This document shows, piece after piece, positions 44,141-55,134 of a stretch of DNA of 64,000 nucleotides. The notes beneath the pieces are model-generated. The model did not search any database. It worked only from the letters and a program-made list of their open reading frames with translations, and had not been told where the DNA came from. This DNA comes from Meconema thalassinum (taxonomy: Eukaryota; Arthropoda; Insecta; Orthoptera; Tettigoniidae): positions 1,011,251,441 through 1,011,315,440 of the forward strand of contig OX336389.2 of NCBI GenBank assembly GCA_946902985.2. The letters are read 5' to 3'. How positions within the stretch are numbered: position 1 is the stretch's first letter; the number at the start of each line of letters is the position of its first letter. The translations under genes were made by a program, and so were the position numbers.

Positions 44141-45581
44141 TTCCTGCCAGAGGCAAGAATGAGGCGGAAATATAATAATAATTATTATTATTATTATAAT
44201 ATAAATGGCCTATCTACCAATAAAATAAACTGCCATCCAATTATTCGCTTCCGTTACCATCCTCCTGGTCAATGTCTGAGTCTCCGGATCTTGTTTCGAC
44301 TTTGTCTTCAGTATCAGAGTCACCAATTTCTTTTAAATTATCATCAACTAGCGATTAGTTATCTTTCAGCAGAAGGCTACACACTTCATTCACATTCTTT
44401 GGTTTTCGTAAGGCGTAATCTCTGTACTGATATTCACTAAGCCAACGTACCAAACCAAATAACCAAATAACACCTGCAACTCACTGGCAGAATGTTATAT
44501 CATTGGGCGCGCCTGAGCAGCTGACACGTGTGGAGTTTTTTTTAGGCTCGTTATTTCACAACTCTAGGAAAATGCTTACTAAGATATGGTGTAAGACGTC
44601 CCGAGACGATAAGATCATCACTTGAACTGTTGGCTTGATATTAAAGCCAAAACGAACCATGGGGCTGTCAGACCCATACACGATAACGGAGGATTTTAAA
44701 AGATATTTCTACATAGGGACTGAGAATATTAATAATAACTCTTTGACAGTATTTTTCATAAGTCCAAACAAATAATTTGTTGTAATCAGCGTAACCGCGG
44801 CCTTCGTAAAGAGGTTTAAGAAGGTCGCGGCGTATTCCATTTTTGAACAGCTGACTATGTAGCGTTGGTGGTCTGCGCCGCTAGCGCTGACCAAGAGCGG
44901 GGCGTGGATGAACTCGGTCAGTGATAACACTATGTATTCTATTCGTCATGTCTACTAGATGCGTTCCATTTACACCTGTCTTACATATTTGTGGTACCCG
45001 ATCTAATGTTCAGTATCTTTCCACATGCATGACAACGGGGAACACCTATTGGCGTTTTAGTTTTTGCCTTTATTAACGCTTGAGGATATTTCCCACGCTG
45101 GACTACAACCCTCTTTCGTGTACAGTATGAATCTTCCACGTTCCAATTCTCTTTAATATCCTTAACAGGAATTGTTTCCATTTTACTTTCAGTTCCACAA
45201 CTTACTGTATACGCAATAATAATTGTCGAAGCACCACAAACACAAAATATACACACTCAAGTCGCTCGGTATACTGTACTCCCGTCGCAACTGGTTCTGA
45301 TAAGCCTACCAACCTATCGCGAGCCTGCAGGCAGGCTCTGAACATAGCAGAAGTTCGGTCGTGGAGTCTGGCGTAATCACAACAGGTTAGTGTGTGGCGG
45401 GTGGCGGTGAATTGAGGTGAGGGCAGGCTCAATATCAATATAGCCACTGATTACAGGTGATTTCTTTAGATTAGATCCTTCCGTCTCCCCTTTTTATATC
45501 TTATTTCACCCATATTTAGTTAACAATTAAGAACATGAAATGTAAGTTATACTGTAATGTTTTAACCAACGCAGGTTTTAA
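44141..45581. other. Mostly unassigned DNA
   Basis: Holds an (AAT)n-type microsatellite at 44173-44204. The minus strand at 45256-44981 has a 91-codon frame with a CHACGK pair and basic residues; I do not recognise it. Another minus-strand stretch at 44400-44240 reads acidic and could be the N-terminus of a piggyBac-like enzyme, too weak to call. Confidence 0.35.
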
Positions 45582-45768
45582 GGGGAAATAGAATAGGTTT
45601 TTCATGAAAATGTCCAATTTTTTATTATCAATATTTATTCCCTGAAGCTTCCCCTTTAAAATGGTGTATTACACACTGCAGTATTATGATTATAACTATG
45701 TTAAATTTGCATATATCTGAGATGGAGTGTGGCGCTATTCCGTTCGCCATCTGCCATTTAGGACTATA

Positions 45769-45846
45769 TATCTGTCAAACAGGGGAAGATGACCTCGTAG
45801 TTCCGCCCCTTAAAACAACAATAACTAACTAACTATCTGTCAAACA
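45769..45846 (+). mobile_element. 52-base retrocopy of a LINE/SINE 3' tail
   Basis: TATCTGTCAAACA is directly repeated at 45769-45781 and 45834-45846. The 52 bases between are the hairpin tail (GGGGAAGATGACCTCG, CCGCCCCTTAAAACAACAAT) plus an (AACT)n end. It is a complete but extremely 5'-truncated retroposition inside the Kolobok element. Confidence 0.8.
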
Positions 45847-45964
45847 TTTCTCTGCGATTTTCACACCTCCCATCTTTCAGTGGGACATATTGACTAGTTG
45901 GTGTAAGAGAGATGATATAGAAAACCTTATGGGAATGTTGACATAAGCTTTAGTCCGTGGGTAT

Positions 45965-46693
45965 GTGCAAAAAAGATTGGGGACTAGACTTAGAAGAATG
46001 AAGACAGCTTCAAAGAGAAAGAAACTAGGCGATGGAAAGACATTAGATGGAAAAGGGAGGCTGACTGATGCAGTAATTGACCACATTCAGATTTGTTATG
46101 GGCTAGCCATCAGAAAAAACACAGCCAACGTGGAAGCTATGCGGAAAACTGTGTTGGCTCTGTATTATCACATTGCCTCCACAAATGAGGCTCATCAACA
46201 TGGTTATGTCCTGAAGTTGAAAACAGCTGGTGTAAATGTAATAAGGGGGGAAAAAAGTTTACCAGAAGTAATAATGGATGAGATCTAACCTATCTTCACT
46301 GACTTGGCTGATAAAAATTTCCTAAAGAAATGACTTCACGGGAGAACCCAGAATCCTAACGATTGTATCAATAGTGTAATATGGAATCGTCTACCTAAAA
46401 CAGTCTTTATATGTATTAGCACACTCCATTTTGGTGTCTACGATGCTGTGCCATCTTTTAACCAGGGGAATATCACCGAATGTCAAGTTCTAGAGATGTT
46501 GGGATTGCGTTCTAGCAACCAAACAGTGCACGCCATGTTGACTCTAGATCAAGTTAGGCTAAGAAACGCAGATAATGCTGAAAAAATCTTAGCCAAGGAA
46601 GCAAGGCAGACCATAAGGGGTGCCAATAGAAGACTAGACGATGCCTTCGGAGGGGATGAAGATTATCCAAACTATGGAGCAGGCTTGTTTTAA
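45965..46693 (+). pseudogene. Kolobok/Mutator-like-domain transposase, C-terminal pieces
   Basis: 45965-46288 has QKRLGTRLRRMKTASKRKKL and DGKGRLTDAVIDHIQICYGL, followed by a region that should contain an NYK/W motif; 46448-46690 has the C-terminal conserved GAG-type end (DDAFGGDEDYPNYGAGLF). Between, other frames show TSREN and VYDAVPSFNQGN-like parts. A frameshift and stop at 46286-46288 break the gene, and the N-terminal part is missing. Confidence 0.7.
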
Positions 46694-47072
46694 CTTTGAA
46701 CTCAATTTCCCGTAAGTTTCCTTTTCTTGTATTTAGGGAACATTTTCTCAGCTTCTGTTTAACCTAGAACCAAGAAACATTAGGAAGCAGCTCATTAGAG
46801 TGTTTTACATACACTGAAATAATTTCATGTTGATTTGTAATAAAAAAATATAATGGTGATAATGTCCCGAAAAATGGAGGTAAAAAAATTCTTAGGTGTA
46901 AAAATGTATATTTCCCTCATTATACCCACTAATTACTTTTTATTATTTCAGTATACGCACAATGCCTATGTTCATACGCTGTAAAAATTTGAGTTATGTA
47001 GCTATCATGGTTTCCAAGAATATGTACCTATAAATTCACATTGTGAAGATAGGCGATTCTATTTCCCCTTAA

Positions 47073-47403
47073 TGCTCACAGTAGAACAACTTTATTTTTA
47101 CATAAACAATAAATGGAGTTATCAAAGGAATCAATGCAGCTTAGCAGTTAAGTCAGAGTTAATGGAAACAATTAATTATAACAGGTTATAAGGAATTCTT
47201 GAAATTTAACCAAGAAAATAAAAACTATGTTATTAATTCGTTGTAGGGGCTTGGGACATCTTGGCCATCAGCCGAGTGTACTTGAGTAAAAGGATTGGTT
47301 CTACATCAGTCGACAAATACATGTAGGCTAGAACTAAGAAATGTCAGTTCGTAATTTCGCACTCTCTGTGTTGTAGTTTTTACTCTGTATTGTAGTCTGT
47401 ATA
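47073..47403. other. No feature recognised
   Basis: AT-rich flank between the Kolobok element and the solo LTR. Confidence 0.4.
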
Positions 47404-47407
47404 ATAT

Positions 47408-48253
47408 TGTTACGTGCCACCCCCTAGTGGCACTTACGTTAACTGGATTACGGTGGGCGAAAAGCACAAACACAGTTGTTCCTTTAACGAAATATAATTT
47501 ATTACAGGCCTACAAACATACACAGTGCACACACATACACACACACTGAGTCTAACTTCAGAAAACACTACTGGTCACTATCAGTTTCCACATTTATGTT
47601 CTCTCTGTCTGTGAGGCGTTACAGTGCCCAGCGTACACTCACACGTACAGTCTACACAGGTTCTCTACAGCCATGTCCCTGCCACTTCACTTTCTTCCAG
47701 AGTCCACTTGCTGCTCCTTGTGCGCTCTTGCTCGTCCCGTGTCGATCCCACGACCACGTATTCCACGAAGCACCGCGACACCTCCAAGCATTCACAGTCC
47801 TGACTCAAAGTTGCACCCTGACAGACAGGCTTCCACTCTGTTACCGTAGACGTCCAGTAATAATCGCTGTACTGCTCCGTACGCACTCACTCGACAACAC
47901 TTCAGTACACACTAGCACTGACCAATACTGCCCAATACACTGCCCAATACACTCGCTCCTTGCCGCGGCTCGCTGGTTTATATGGGATCAGTCCCTGGCC
48001 TGGAAAGTTCGAAATGTCACAACCCATTGCCGCATTGAGTCTGTTCTGGTTGGTTCCACATCCATAATTTTCGCGTATTCTCTGGCCGGCTTGCACTGAC
48101 TCACAGGTGCTTTGTTAATGTATGGCCGTGGGAGGAACCGAGAGGGTGTGGGCACTCTCTCCCTCCCCCCTGCGGGGTTTGTCCAAGGCCACTAGACTGT
48201 CACACTGCCCCTCCCCCCGGGAGCCTCCTGCCGGCCCGCGGCAACACGCAACA
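47408..48253 (-). repeat. Solo LTR of a Ty3/gypsy-type retrotransposon
   Basis: 846 bases beginning TGTTACGTGCCACC and ending GCAACA on +, flanked by ATAT (47404-47407 and 48254-48257), a 4-base duplication. In minus orientation it starts TGTTGCGTG and ends CACGTAACA, has a TATA-like ATATAAACC (about 47980) and an AATAAA signal near 47500, giving U3-R-U5 in the right order. No internal region is present, so recombination between two LTRs removed it. The 167-codon frame inside is not a gene. Confidence 0.75.
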
Positions 48254-48344
48254 ATATGCACACTGTAATTCAATTGCAACAGCATTCTTGGCTGTCGTCC
48301 CGGAGATCCGGGTTATATTCTCGGCTCTGCCAAGGAATTAATTC

Positions 48345-48655
48345 GGGTGTGAGGGCTGGAACGGGGTACGCTCGGCCTCGTGAGGCAATACTGTGGAGAG
48401 GTGGGTTCGATTCTCACCTCAACCATCCTGGAAATGGTTTTCCAATGGTATCCCACTTCCAGGCAAATGCCGGGATGGTTCGTAACTTAAGGCCGCGACC
48501 GCCTCCTTCCAAATCCTCACCGGAATTACAAATACACACATTACTACAGACACCACAATAACACAGATTATCAGACACTTTCTATACACACCCAAATACT
48601 CGGGGCTTAATTACAAAGACCCTTAAATGAAGCAACAACAATTAATTTTACTAGT
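48345..48655 (+). repeat. tRNA-derived SINE
   Basis: B box GTGGGTTCGATTCTCACC, body with CCAGGCAAATGCCGGGATGG and a CTCCTTCC block, then a long A/C-rich tail ending in AACAACAATT. Best preserved member of this family in the window. Confidence 0.75.
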
Positions 48656-48742
48656 CATTCCATGAATATGTACCTCTGTAAATGTGTAAAATTTCCTTAA
48701 ATTCTTGTCTGAGAGTTGGTCACTCTAGACCACATAATTATA

Positions 48743-50196
48743 CAGTGAGATCCTTTTGCTGGAGCAAGGCCAGCGGCCAGCTACCAGCCGCGCTCGTCTC
48801 CCGCCAGCCAACCGAACTCGGACCGCAGTGCGTGCAAGTGAAAACCGTAACATAGTGCGTTAATTAATGGTAAATTTACCAGTAAATCATGATTAAAGAA
48901 CTTACCTTTTCACAGAAGATTCTGGAAATGTTCTCATTCTTCTTCTGACAGGCGTTGTATCGTGTAAATAAATTAGCGTTTACACGTTGTAATTCTCCTT
49001 CCGGAATGAGAGATACCTGCTGCCGTATATTGTTCTCCAGCTCCTGTAGGGTACGGGGATTAGACCGATACACTTTGTCTTTTAAGCTACCCCACAAATA
49101 AAAATCACACGGTGTTAAATCCGGGCTTCGAGGCGGCCACAATCCAGCACTAATCACCCTGTCATCAAACACAGCACTTATTGCGTCCAATGAATTGTTT
49201 GCAGTATGCGCAGTTGCACCGTCTTGCTGGAAAAGAAAACACGGTACAATCATTCCCTGTCTGTTAACTGGACAAAGAAGTTATTCAAAATAACCTGAAC
49301 GTATCGAGCAGAATTAATAGTTTCACGGGAAAGAATTGGGCCTATAATTCTTTTTGCAGTTACTGCGCACCACACACCGATTTTTGGGTCATGCAGGGGG
49401 TTTTAGTGGATCAGTCTTGAGTTCTCAGGTGACCAGTATCGATTGTTTTGTGAATTCACACGTCCAGGTAAATACAACCTCGCCTCGTCATTGAAAAACA
49501 CTAACTGTGGATCTAAAATTCCGTCATGCACGGACTGGAAAAACCAATTACAGTAGTTGGTTCTTGCCACTGGGTCTTTTGGACTTAAGGTTTGAACCTG
49601 AGTAGTTTTGTACAGTCGATACTTAATTAGTTTTGTGGCCCTCTGAGCCGTTGAATATGACACGCCGGCTTGTTGAGGAAGTTTTCGCAAAGATTTTCTC
49701 GGTGACCGTAATAATCGAGGAGTAATGTCCTCTAATTTCCCTTCTATCAAAACGTGACGTCTTCGTTTAATTTTGTTATTTAAAACTGACCCCGTAGACT
49801 TGAACTTCATCACAACCTTCCAAACTGCGGTCTCCGAAAGCACCTTAACATCAGGAAATTCTTGTTGAAATATTCTGCGAGTAACACAAACAGACTCGTT
49901 CTTAATAAAAGTACAGCAAATGAAAATTCTTTGTTGTGTGGTGAACCTCGCAGCCATACTTGTGTATGGCTAGATAAAGACGAACCATTCCCAACTGTTC
50001 GTAGCTGTTGCAGCAAGCACGCACACCTACTGGTATGTATCTCTCGTCGCCTGTACTTAAGAGTTTGGCTTGCCACTCCAAGCAGCCGGACTAATTGGGT
50101 GGGCTGAAACGAAATGCAGAAAATAAATTAAAGCCTAGATTATCAGCTGACGAATGACAATAGCCAACATTCCGCTCCAGCGAAAGAATCTCCCTG
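48743..50196 (-). mobile_element. Tc1/mariner-superfamily element (related to 38971-40395)
   Basis: Ends CAGTGAGATCCTTTTGCTGG and, inverted, CAGGGAGATTCTTTCGCTGG, each next to TA (48741-48742, 50197-50198). Length 1.45 kb; the minus strand carries a nearly full transposase. Confidence 0.88.
48876..49957 (-). pseudogene. Tc1/mariner-type transposase with DD38D-like spacing
   Basis: 49957-49403 starts MAARFTTQQRIFICC (N-terminal helix-turn-helix), then a second helix-turn-helix (LRKLPQQAGVSYSTAQRATK) and LVFFNDEARLYLPG with the first catalytic Asp. A stop and shift between 49403 and 49253 break it. 49253-48876 has FLFQQDGATAHTA (second Asp), then WPPRSPDLTPCDFYLWG (third Asp). There are 38 residues between Asp 2 and Asp 3, against 34 in mariner. 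The enzyme would cut and paste the element; one repairable-looking break separates the halves, but as it stands it is inactive. Confidence 0.87.
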
Positions 50197-50404
50197 TACA
50201 TACCCTTCTTAGAAGCCATACATTTATATTTGAGGATTTTCATAGATAGAAACTTGTGAAGCCAAGTCAGTGATATGCATTTCTCCTGGAAACGTTTTCC
50301 TTGCCTGTGTTACCTCACGCATACTGCGTAGAGGCAAATATAGCAGAGTATCTTTCCACCAAAAGAGCTTGCTAAGGAGGACTAAAGTCCTTGTTTGAGA
50401 ACTG

Positions 50405-50625
50405 TAACGTGGTGCTTGCAGCCTCGAGAGAACAATCGAGTAAACTGTGACCATCCCAAACGTGGCTTCCCACTTCAACTCTAGACACATGCCAGAGCAG
50501 TTTCTAACGAAAACCATGGCCGCCTCCTTCCCGGTCATAATCATAATTATAAGATCACACACTAGCCAGATTCTACACACATCTAAGTGGCCTACATGGG
50601 GGTGGTGACCAAGTAATCCCATGCT
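50405..50625 (+). repeat. Diverged SINE
   Basis: Retains GGCTTCCCACTTC, ACATGCCAGAGCA, GGCCGCCTCCTTCCCGG and the tail region of the SINE at 48345-48655 with many changes. Confidence 0.5.
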
Positions 50626-51344
50626 CTTAATTTAAATGTTGACAATATTTCATTCTTCGATCTTCCTTGTTCATCCATAAAAGAAGTCGAGTGTAGTACA
50701 GTATATTTGAAATTCTATTATTTGATCTTCGGAGTCGTTGGAAGTGAGCCAGTGGCCTTGTGAGGATTTATGCTGCCAGGATAATATTCCAGGGACGTGA
50801 ATCACTTCGTCATTATCGTCTGGAGATAAGAGTAATTTTTGAGACAAACGTATCAAAACAAGGTCAATTGTTCATGACGTTAGTTAGGTTATTGCTTAAC
50901 TAGTGATATTTGCCAGCATTGACTTTTACTGAGAAGAGAGATAATATATTTAATAAAAAATTACGAACCTTACAGTAGTCGCATATGATGTGTAACATCT
51001 GACTAAGAAGAAACTTCACGTGAAATTGTTGATACACCGGTATTTTATACTATTATTGGCACAAATATTAATCTATTGTAAAAGGGAGTGTTTTACAGAT
51101 ATTGTAGTTTATAATACGGAACTCATTTTATTAGGTGATTTGTAGCTTCCACCAGCACTAGCCTAAATAAAGAATACGATATGGATCAACTAGATTAATA
51201 GACGCGACACCGCTCATAACCTTAAATTCCTTATAAACAGGTCCTCTTCATTCACAGACCAACACGTAATTTCATATGGATTCTGTTAAAATGAGTCATA
51301 TTGATATGATAAATATCGTTTAAAATGATAATCTGGTACCAAAA
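50626..51344. other. No feature recognised
   Basis: AT-rich, no domain or familiar repeat. Confidence 0.4.
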
Positions 51345-51430
51345 ATGTCTACCCCGTCCGGGATTCGAACCCAAGATCTCTAAATTCACAGTCATAAGCA
51401 CTAACCCCACGGCTATTTCGACTACGCAAA
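51345..51430 (-). repeat. tRNA-like / SINE head
   Basis: Minus strand: TAGCCGTGGGGTTAGTGC (A-box-like) and TGGGTTCGAATCCCGGAC (strong B box). The acceptor ends do not pair, so probably SINE-derived rather than a tRNA gene. Confidence 0.45.
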
Positions 51431-51919
51431 TTTTGTGCACAAGATGGTGACTTATTTCCACGTTCCAATAATACTGCATTACGGAATTAAGTTGCATTTA
51501 TATTTTGCTTGTTTCGATAATGTTCCTGCGTGAAATTGAGTTTAAAATGCCTTATGAATAGGCCCTCTTGTGAGTAAAGAGAATGTATTCAGTAATAGTT
51601 CATGAAGGCTTGCTCAATTCTCGTATAACCATAACGATTATATTATATTGATGACTGCATTACCGTTATGTGGGGTAATATTTGAATAGCCATTGTGCAG
51701 AAACATAATACCGGCAATGCCGACTACTTACAATGTTTGATATTAAGGCATTTTACCACTTAAATACTGATACGAAGACTTCGAACATGTACCATGTCAT
51801 TTGTTTCAATCACTTGACACCAGAGTTCGCATGAGCGTTTTCCGTTCAGTATGTCTATACATTCCACATGGCCGAGAGTACGTCATGGTATCAATTTCCG
51901 ACACCGCGCGCTCATTGTT

Positions 51920-52110
51920 TCTCGTACCACTGCCAGCTGATTCTTACCACTGCCCGCTGGATCGATCGATTGAGTTGGCAGTGCATCTTATACTTCCGTT
52001 CGTTCCACCACTGCCAGCTAGTACACTTCTGTTCGATCGATCGAGCGGGCAGTGCATACTTCCGTTCGATCCACCACTGCCAGCTCGATCGTTCCGATCC
52101 ACTTCCGTCC
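51920..52110 (+). repeat. Short tandem repeat region with CCACTGCC(A/C)GCT units
   Basis: Four or more partial units of the pattern CCACTGCCAGCT, then CGATCGATCGAG, then GGCAGTGCAT(A)CTTCCGTTC, roughly 60-70 bases each with degenerate copies. CCACTGCC and GGCAGTG within the unit are complementary, so each unit can form a hairpin. It is not coding. Confidence 0.55.
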
Positions 52111-52865
52111 CCAACTTTCAAAATCACTCCCACAAAACTATCCAGCAACCGAGCGGAAAGATGTTACACATCAACAATATTTTTGCCACAAGGGTGAAAA
52201 TCAGCGTATTAAGTCAGTTTATTAACGAATATAAACATACATTTTTCATCACCCACGCCTTTATGAAGTATAAACGCATGCTAAAACCAGTTTGAACAAA
52301 TAGTTATTATTTTTTCCACTCTCGAGGTTCCAGAGGGAAGTGTGAGCCTAGCTGGGCAGTATGCTTGAGTTTGCTAACTGGTGAGGATTATTGAATTTTC
52401 TTGTTTTACTGCTCTGAGAACAAGACGGCACCAGATCGATGTTTCACTTTACAATGAAACACATACTAGAAGAAAGTGCTTCATAAATAAATGATCCGGC
52501 TTCCCCCCCCCACATAGGCCCTGATTCAACTACTAAAAATATTGTACACTAAAATTTTCGGTACGCCACGTCATAATTATTACTTACTGAAGTTCCCACT
52601 GCTAGTTTTGCTATCACATGGCAGTTTCTTCAAATGGGCGGTTACGATTGCGCTCCGTGATGCGGTGGCTTCTTCTCACGACAGACGTGTTGTCACGGTC
52701 TCTTTATTCAGCGCTGTCTGTTGGCCGTGGTTCGATCCCAGTGACATAACCTGGTTCGTAAATGAGCGGTTGACAACGAAAGGAAGATAAATATGAGTAA
52801 ATGTAGTCTCATTAGGATAGGGAGAAGGTGAGGCCACGATTTTCAATATAATATATGCTCGTAAA
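52111..52865. other. Mostly unassigned; SINE-like B box near 52725
   Basis: GGCCGTGGTTCGATCCCAGT at 52722-52741 is a B-box-like string, probably a SINE head remnant. Nothing else recognised. Confidence 0.35.
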
Positions 52866-54020
52866 TACTACTGTCGACCCAAATATTATGTGCACTCGAG
52901 TTTGAAGGTTGTTTGTGAAGTAACCAATAAACCTACATAAAATCCAATAACATCATCATTTTCGTCGTTCTATTTTACGTTAGTTCATGTAGGTTTGGAA
53001 TTTTTAATTTATATTTTAATATTTTTTATCGCAGTTGGAACACAAAAAATGCCCGTTTTTAAGAGTGCTTCAACCATGCGTCACATTTAAGAATTATTAT
53101 CTCACAAACCCATCATCAGATCGAATCCAAATTTTAACACAACATACATTGGAATGTTGTATAACTGGTTTATTAATTTCAAAATTTTGTGTGGTCAAGA
53201 AACAAAATGTTACCATTTTTGTAAGGTAACTTTTTCTCGGCTCGGGGTGGTTGGAAAATGTAGTTCTTGGTCGCGTTGTAATCCTTATACATCACAAAGG
53301 TATGCTGTATGACTGTGAAATACGTAAATTAATTCACTTATTTTATATAGGTTTGTATTTGTACGGGGAAATAAGACATTGTTCACCAGCTAGCCGATCC
53401 GGGGAATGCTGTACATCGTTGCTGAGATGGAGCCCATCACTTACGAGTGAGGTGCGCCATGATGCGTGATGGGCTCCATCTTGGCAAAGCTGCACAGCAT
53501 TCCTCGGAGCGACTAGCTGGGTCCGTACAAATACAAGCCGATATAAAATAAGTGAATTAAATTACGTATTTCACAGTCCTACAGCATAATTTTTTGATGT
53601 ATGAGGATTACAACGCGACCAAGAACTACATTTTTCAACGACCCCGAGCCGAGAAAAAGTTACCTTACAAAAATGATAACTTTGTTTCTTGGCCACACAA
53701 AATTTTGAAATTAATAAACCAGTTATACAACATTCCGATGTATATTGTGTTAAAATTTGGATTCGATATGATGACGGGTTTGTGAGATAATAATTCTTAA
53801 ATGTGACGCATGGTTGAAACACGCTTAAAAGTGGGCACTTTTTGTGTTCCAACTGCGATAAAAAATATTAAAATATTAATTAATAATTCCAAAACTACAT
53901 GAACTAACGTAAAATAGAACGACTAAATGGTTATTTTATTGGATTTTATGTAGGTCTATTGGTTACTTCACAAACAATCTTCAAACTCGAGTACACATAA
54001 TATTTTGGTCGACAGTAGTA
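52866..54020. mobile_element. 1.15 kb palindrome (foldback-type element)
   Basis: The left arm, beginning TACTACTGTCGACC, is repeated in inverted form at the right, ending GGTCGACAGTAGTA. The match runs nearly the whole length to a centre at about 53450 with a ~25-base loop (between AGCCCATCAC and GTGATGGGCT). Differences between arms are few. No transposase frame. It may be a foldback transposon, a MITE with very long arms, or an inverted duplication. Confidence 0.8.
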
Positions 54021-54370
54021 GAAGAAGACTCGTGCAAATACTTGGGCATCCATCAAGAAATACCCATGTGAGTTGTGTCGTTTCCAAAGCATACAAATCA
54101 CTTCATTTTGTAATGAGGGTGATAAAAGGAAGGGGTTCCACCACAAATGAATTAGGATATTTGGCTCTGGTGAGACCAATCTTGGAATACGACTCAGCGG
54201 TTTGGGAGCCATATCAGGTTGGGTTCATCAATGAGCTGGAGTTGGTACAAAGGGAGGCTGCTTGGTTTGTGCTCAACGATTTTAATCCTAGAAGTAGTGA
54301 TACTCGAACGATAGAAAAACTAGGGTGAGAATCTCTGGAGGATAGAAGAACGAAATCCTGACTACGCTAT
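54021..54370 (+). pseudogene. CR1/jockey-type LINE, 3' end of RT ORF
   Basis: Reads CKYLG, then VVSKAYKSLHFVMRVIKG, LVRPILEYDSAVWEPYQ and LELVQREAAWFV, the thumb and C-terminal region of CR1/jockey RT proteins (YLG to RPILEY motif). A stop at 54328 follows, and in the same frame the ESLEDRRTKS end continues. The body of the LINE is missing upstream, where the palindrome abuts. Confidence 0.75.
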
Positions 54371-54484
54371 GTTTAACACTTCCACTTCCACTTTTTTTTT
54401 CGTGTGGTCTCCTCAGAGACCTAGTGCAGGTCTTTCTCTTCGATGCCCGTGAGCGACCTGCGCGTCGGGATGAGAGATGGAATT

Positions 54485-54605
54485 CATGATTGATTAAGGT
54501 GAATGAAATTGGAGAAGGATGTGGAAGGAAGCGGCCGTGGCCTGTCAGAAGGTACCGTCCCAGCATTTGCCTGGTGTTGAAAATGGGAAACCACGGAAAA
54601 CCATT
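54485..54605 (-). repeat. SINE, 3' part
   Basis: GAAGGAAGCGGCCGTGGCC, CCAGCATTTGCCTGGTG and GGGAAACCACGGAAAACCA on + are the reverse of the SINE family body; the head is missing. Confidence 0.65.
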
Positions 54606-55134
54606 TTATTTGTATTTATTTAATTATTTTATCCTAATTTTAATTTATAAATTTTATTTGTGTTATCTTTTTAATTTTTATATTTATATGTTATTATTTT
54701 ATTTTTGTATAATTCTTATGTATAATTCTAATTTTGTAAGCATATTTATTTTAACTGTAAAAGCTTACTTAATTTTGATTGTAATTTTATAAGATTATTA
54801 ACTTTATTTTTGGAAGCATATTTATTATCAATTTTTATTTTTTCATCAAATTTTATTTTTTCGTTTTAATGTTAATTGTTTCTGTAAAAGGAATTAAATT
54901 TCATCAAGCATCTTTCTCACGGAAATAACGTAATGCATACTCTAGATGTCTAGAACATTAGCCGGAATCATGACTGCTCTCTCGAAGGAACATGTGTTAA
55001 CTGCCTAGCACAGAGCGCTCAAGGTTACGTGCACGCTTCAGCTGGTCACCAGGGCTGTCCACGTCGAGCTATATGCTAGCGCGTGTAATCCTATTAGGAA
55101 TCTCCGTGGCGATTTCAGGACCTTCCAGTTCGCA
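54606..55134. other. AT-rich low-complexity DNA, then unassigned
   Basis: 54606-54900 is almost only A and T with short TTTATTT runs. Nothing recognised up to the P-element relic. Confidence 0.5.

Larger units (their letters stand above)
45582..47068 (+). mobile_element. Kolobok-type DNA transposon (TTAA target)
   Basis: Inverted ends GGGGAAATAGAAT at both sides, directly flanked by TTAA (45578-45581 and 47069-47072). The coding remnants are those of a Mutator-like-domain transposase that I associate with Kolobok elements. 1.49 kb, internally deleted. Confidence 0.8.

Noticed and set aside
44981..45256. 91-codon minus-strand frame with CHACGK
   Set aside because: Not recognised, no supporting splice or element context; too little to call a gene.
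47596..48099. 167-codon open frame
   Set aside because: It lies wholly inside the solo LTR, on the strand opposite to the LTR's own signals, and has no domain.
51345..51430. tRNA gene on the minus strand
   Set aside because: Strong B box only; ends do not pair. Treated as SINE-derived.
53035..53852. Open frames of 60-93 codons on both strands
   Set aside because: They are mirror images created by the palindrome (53035-53229 + and 53852-53571 -) and show no domain.
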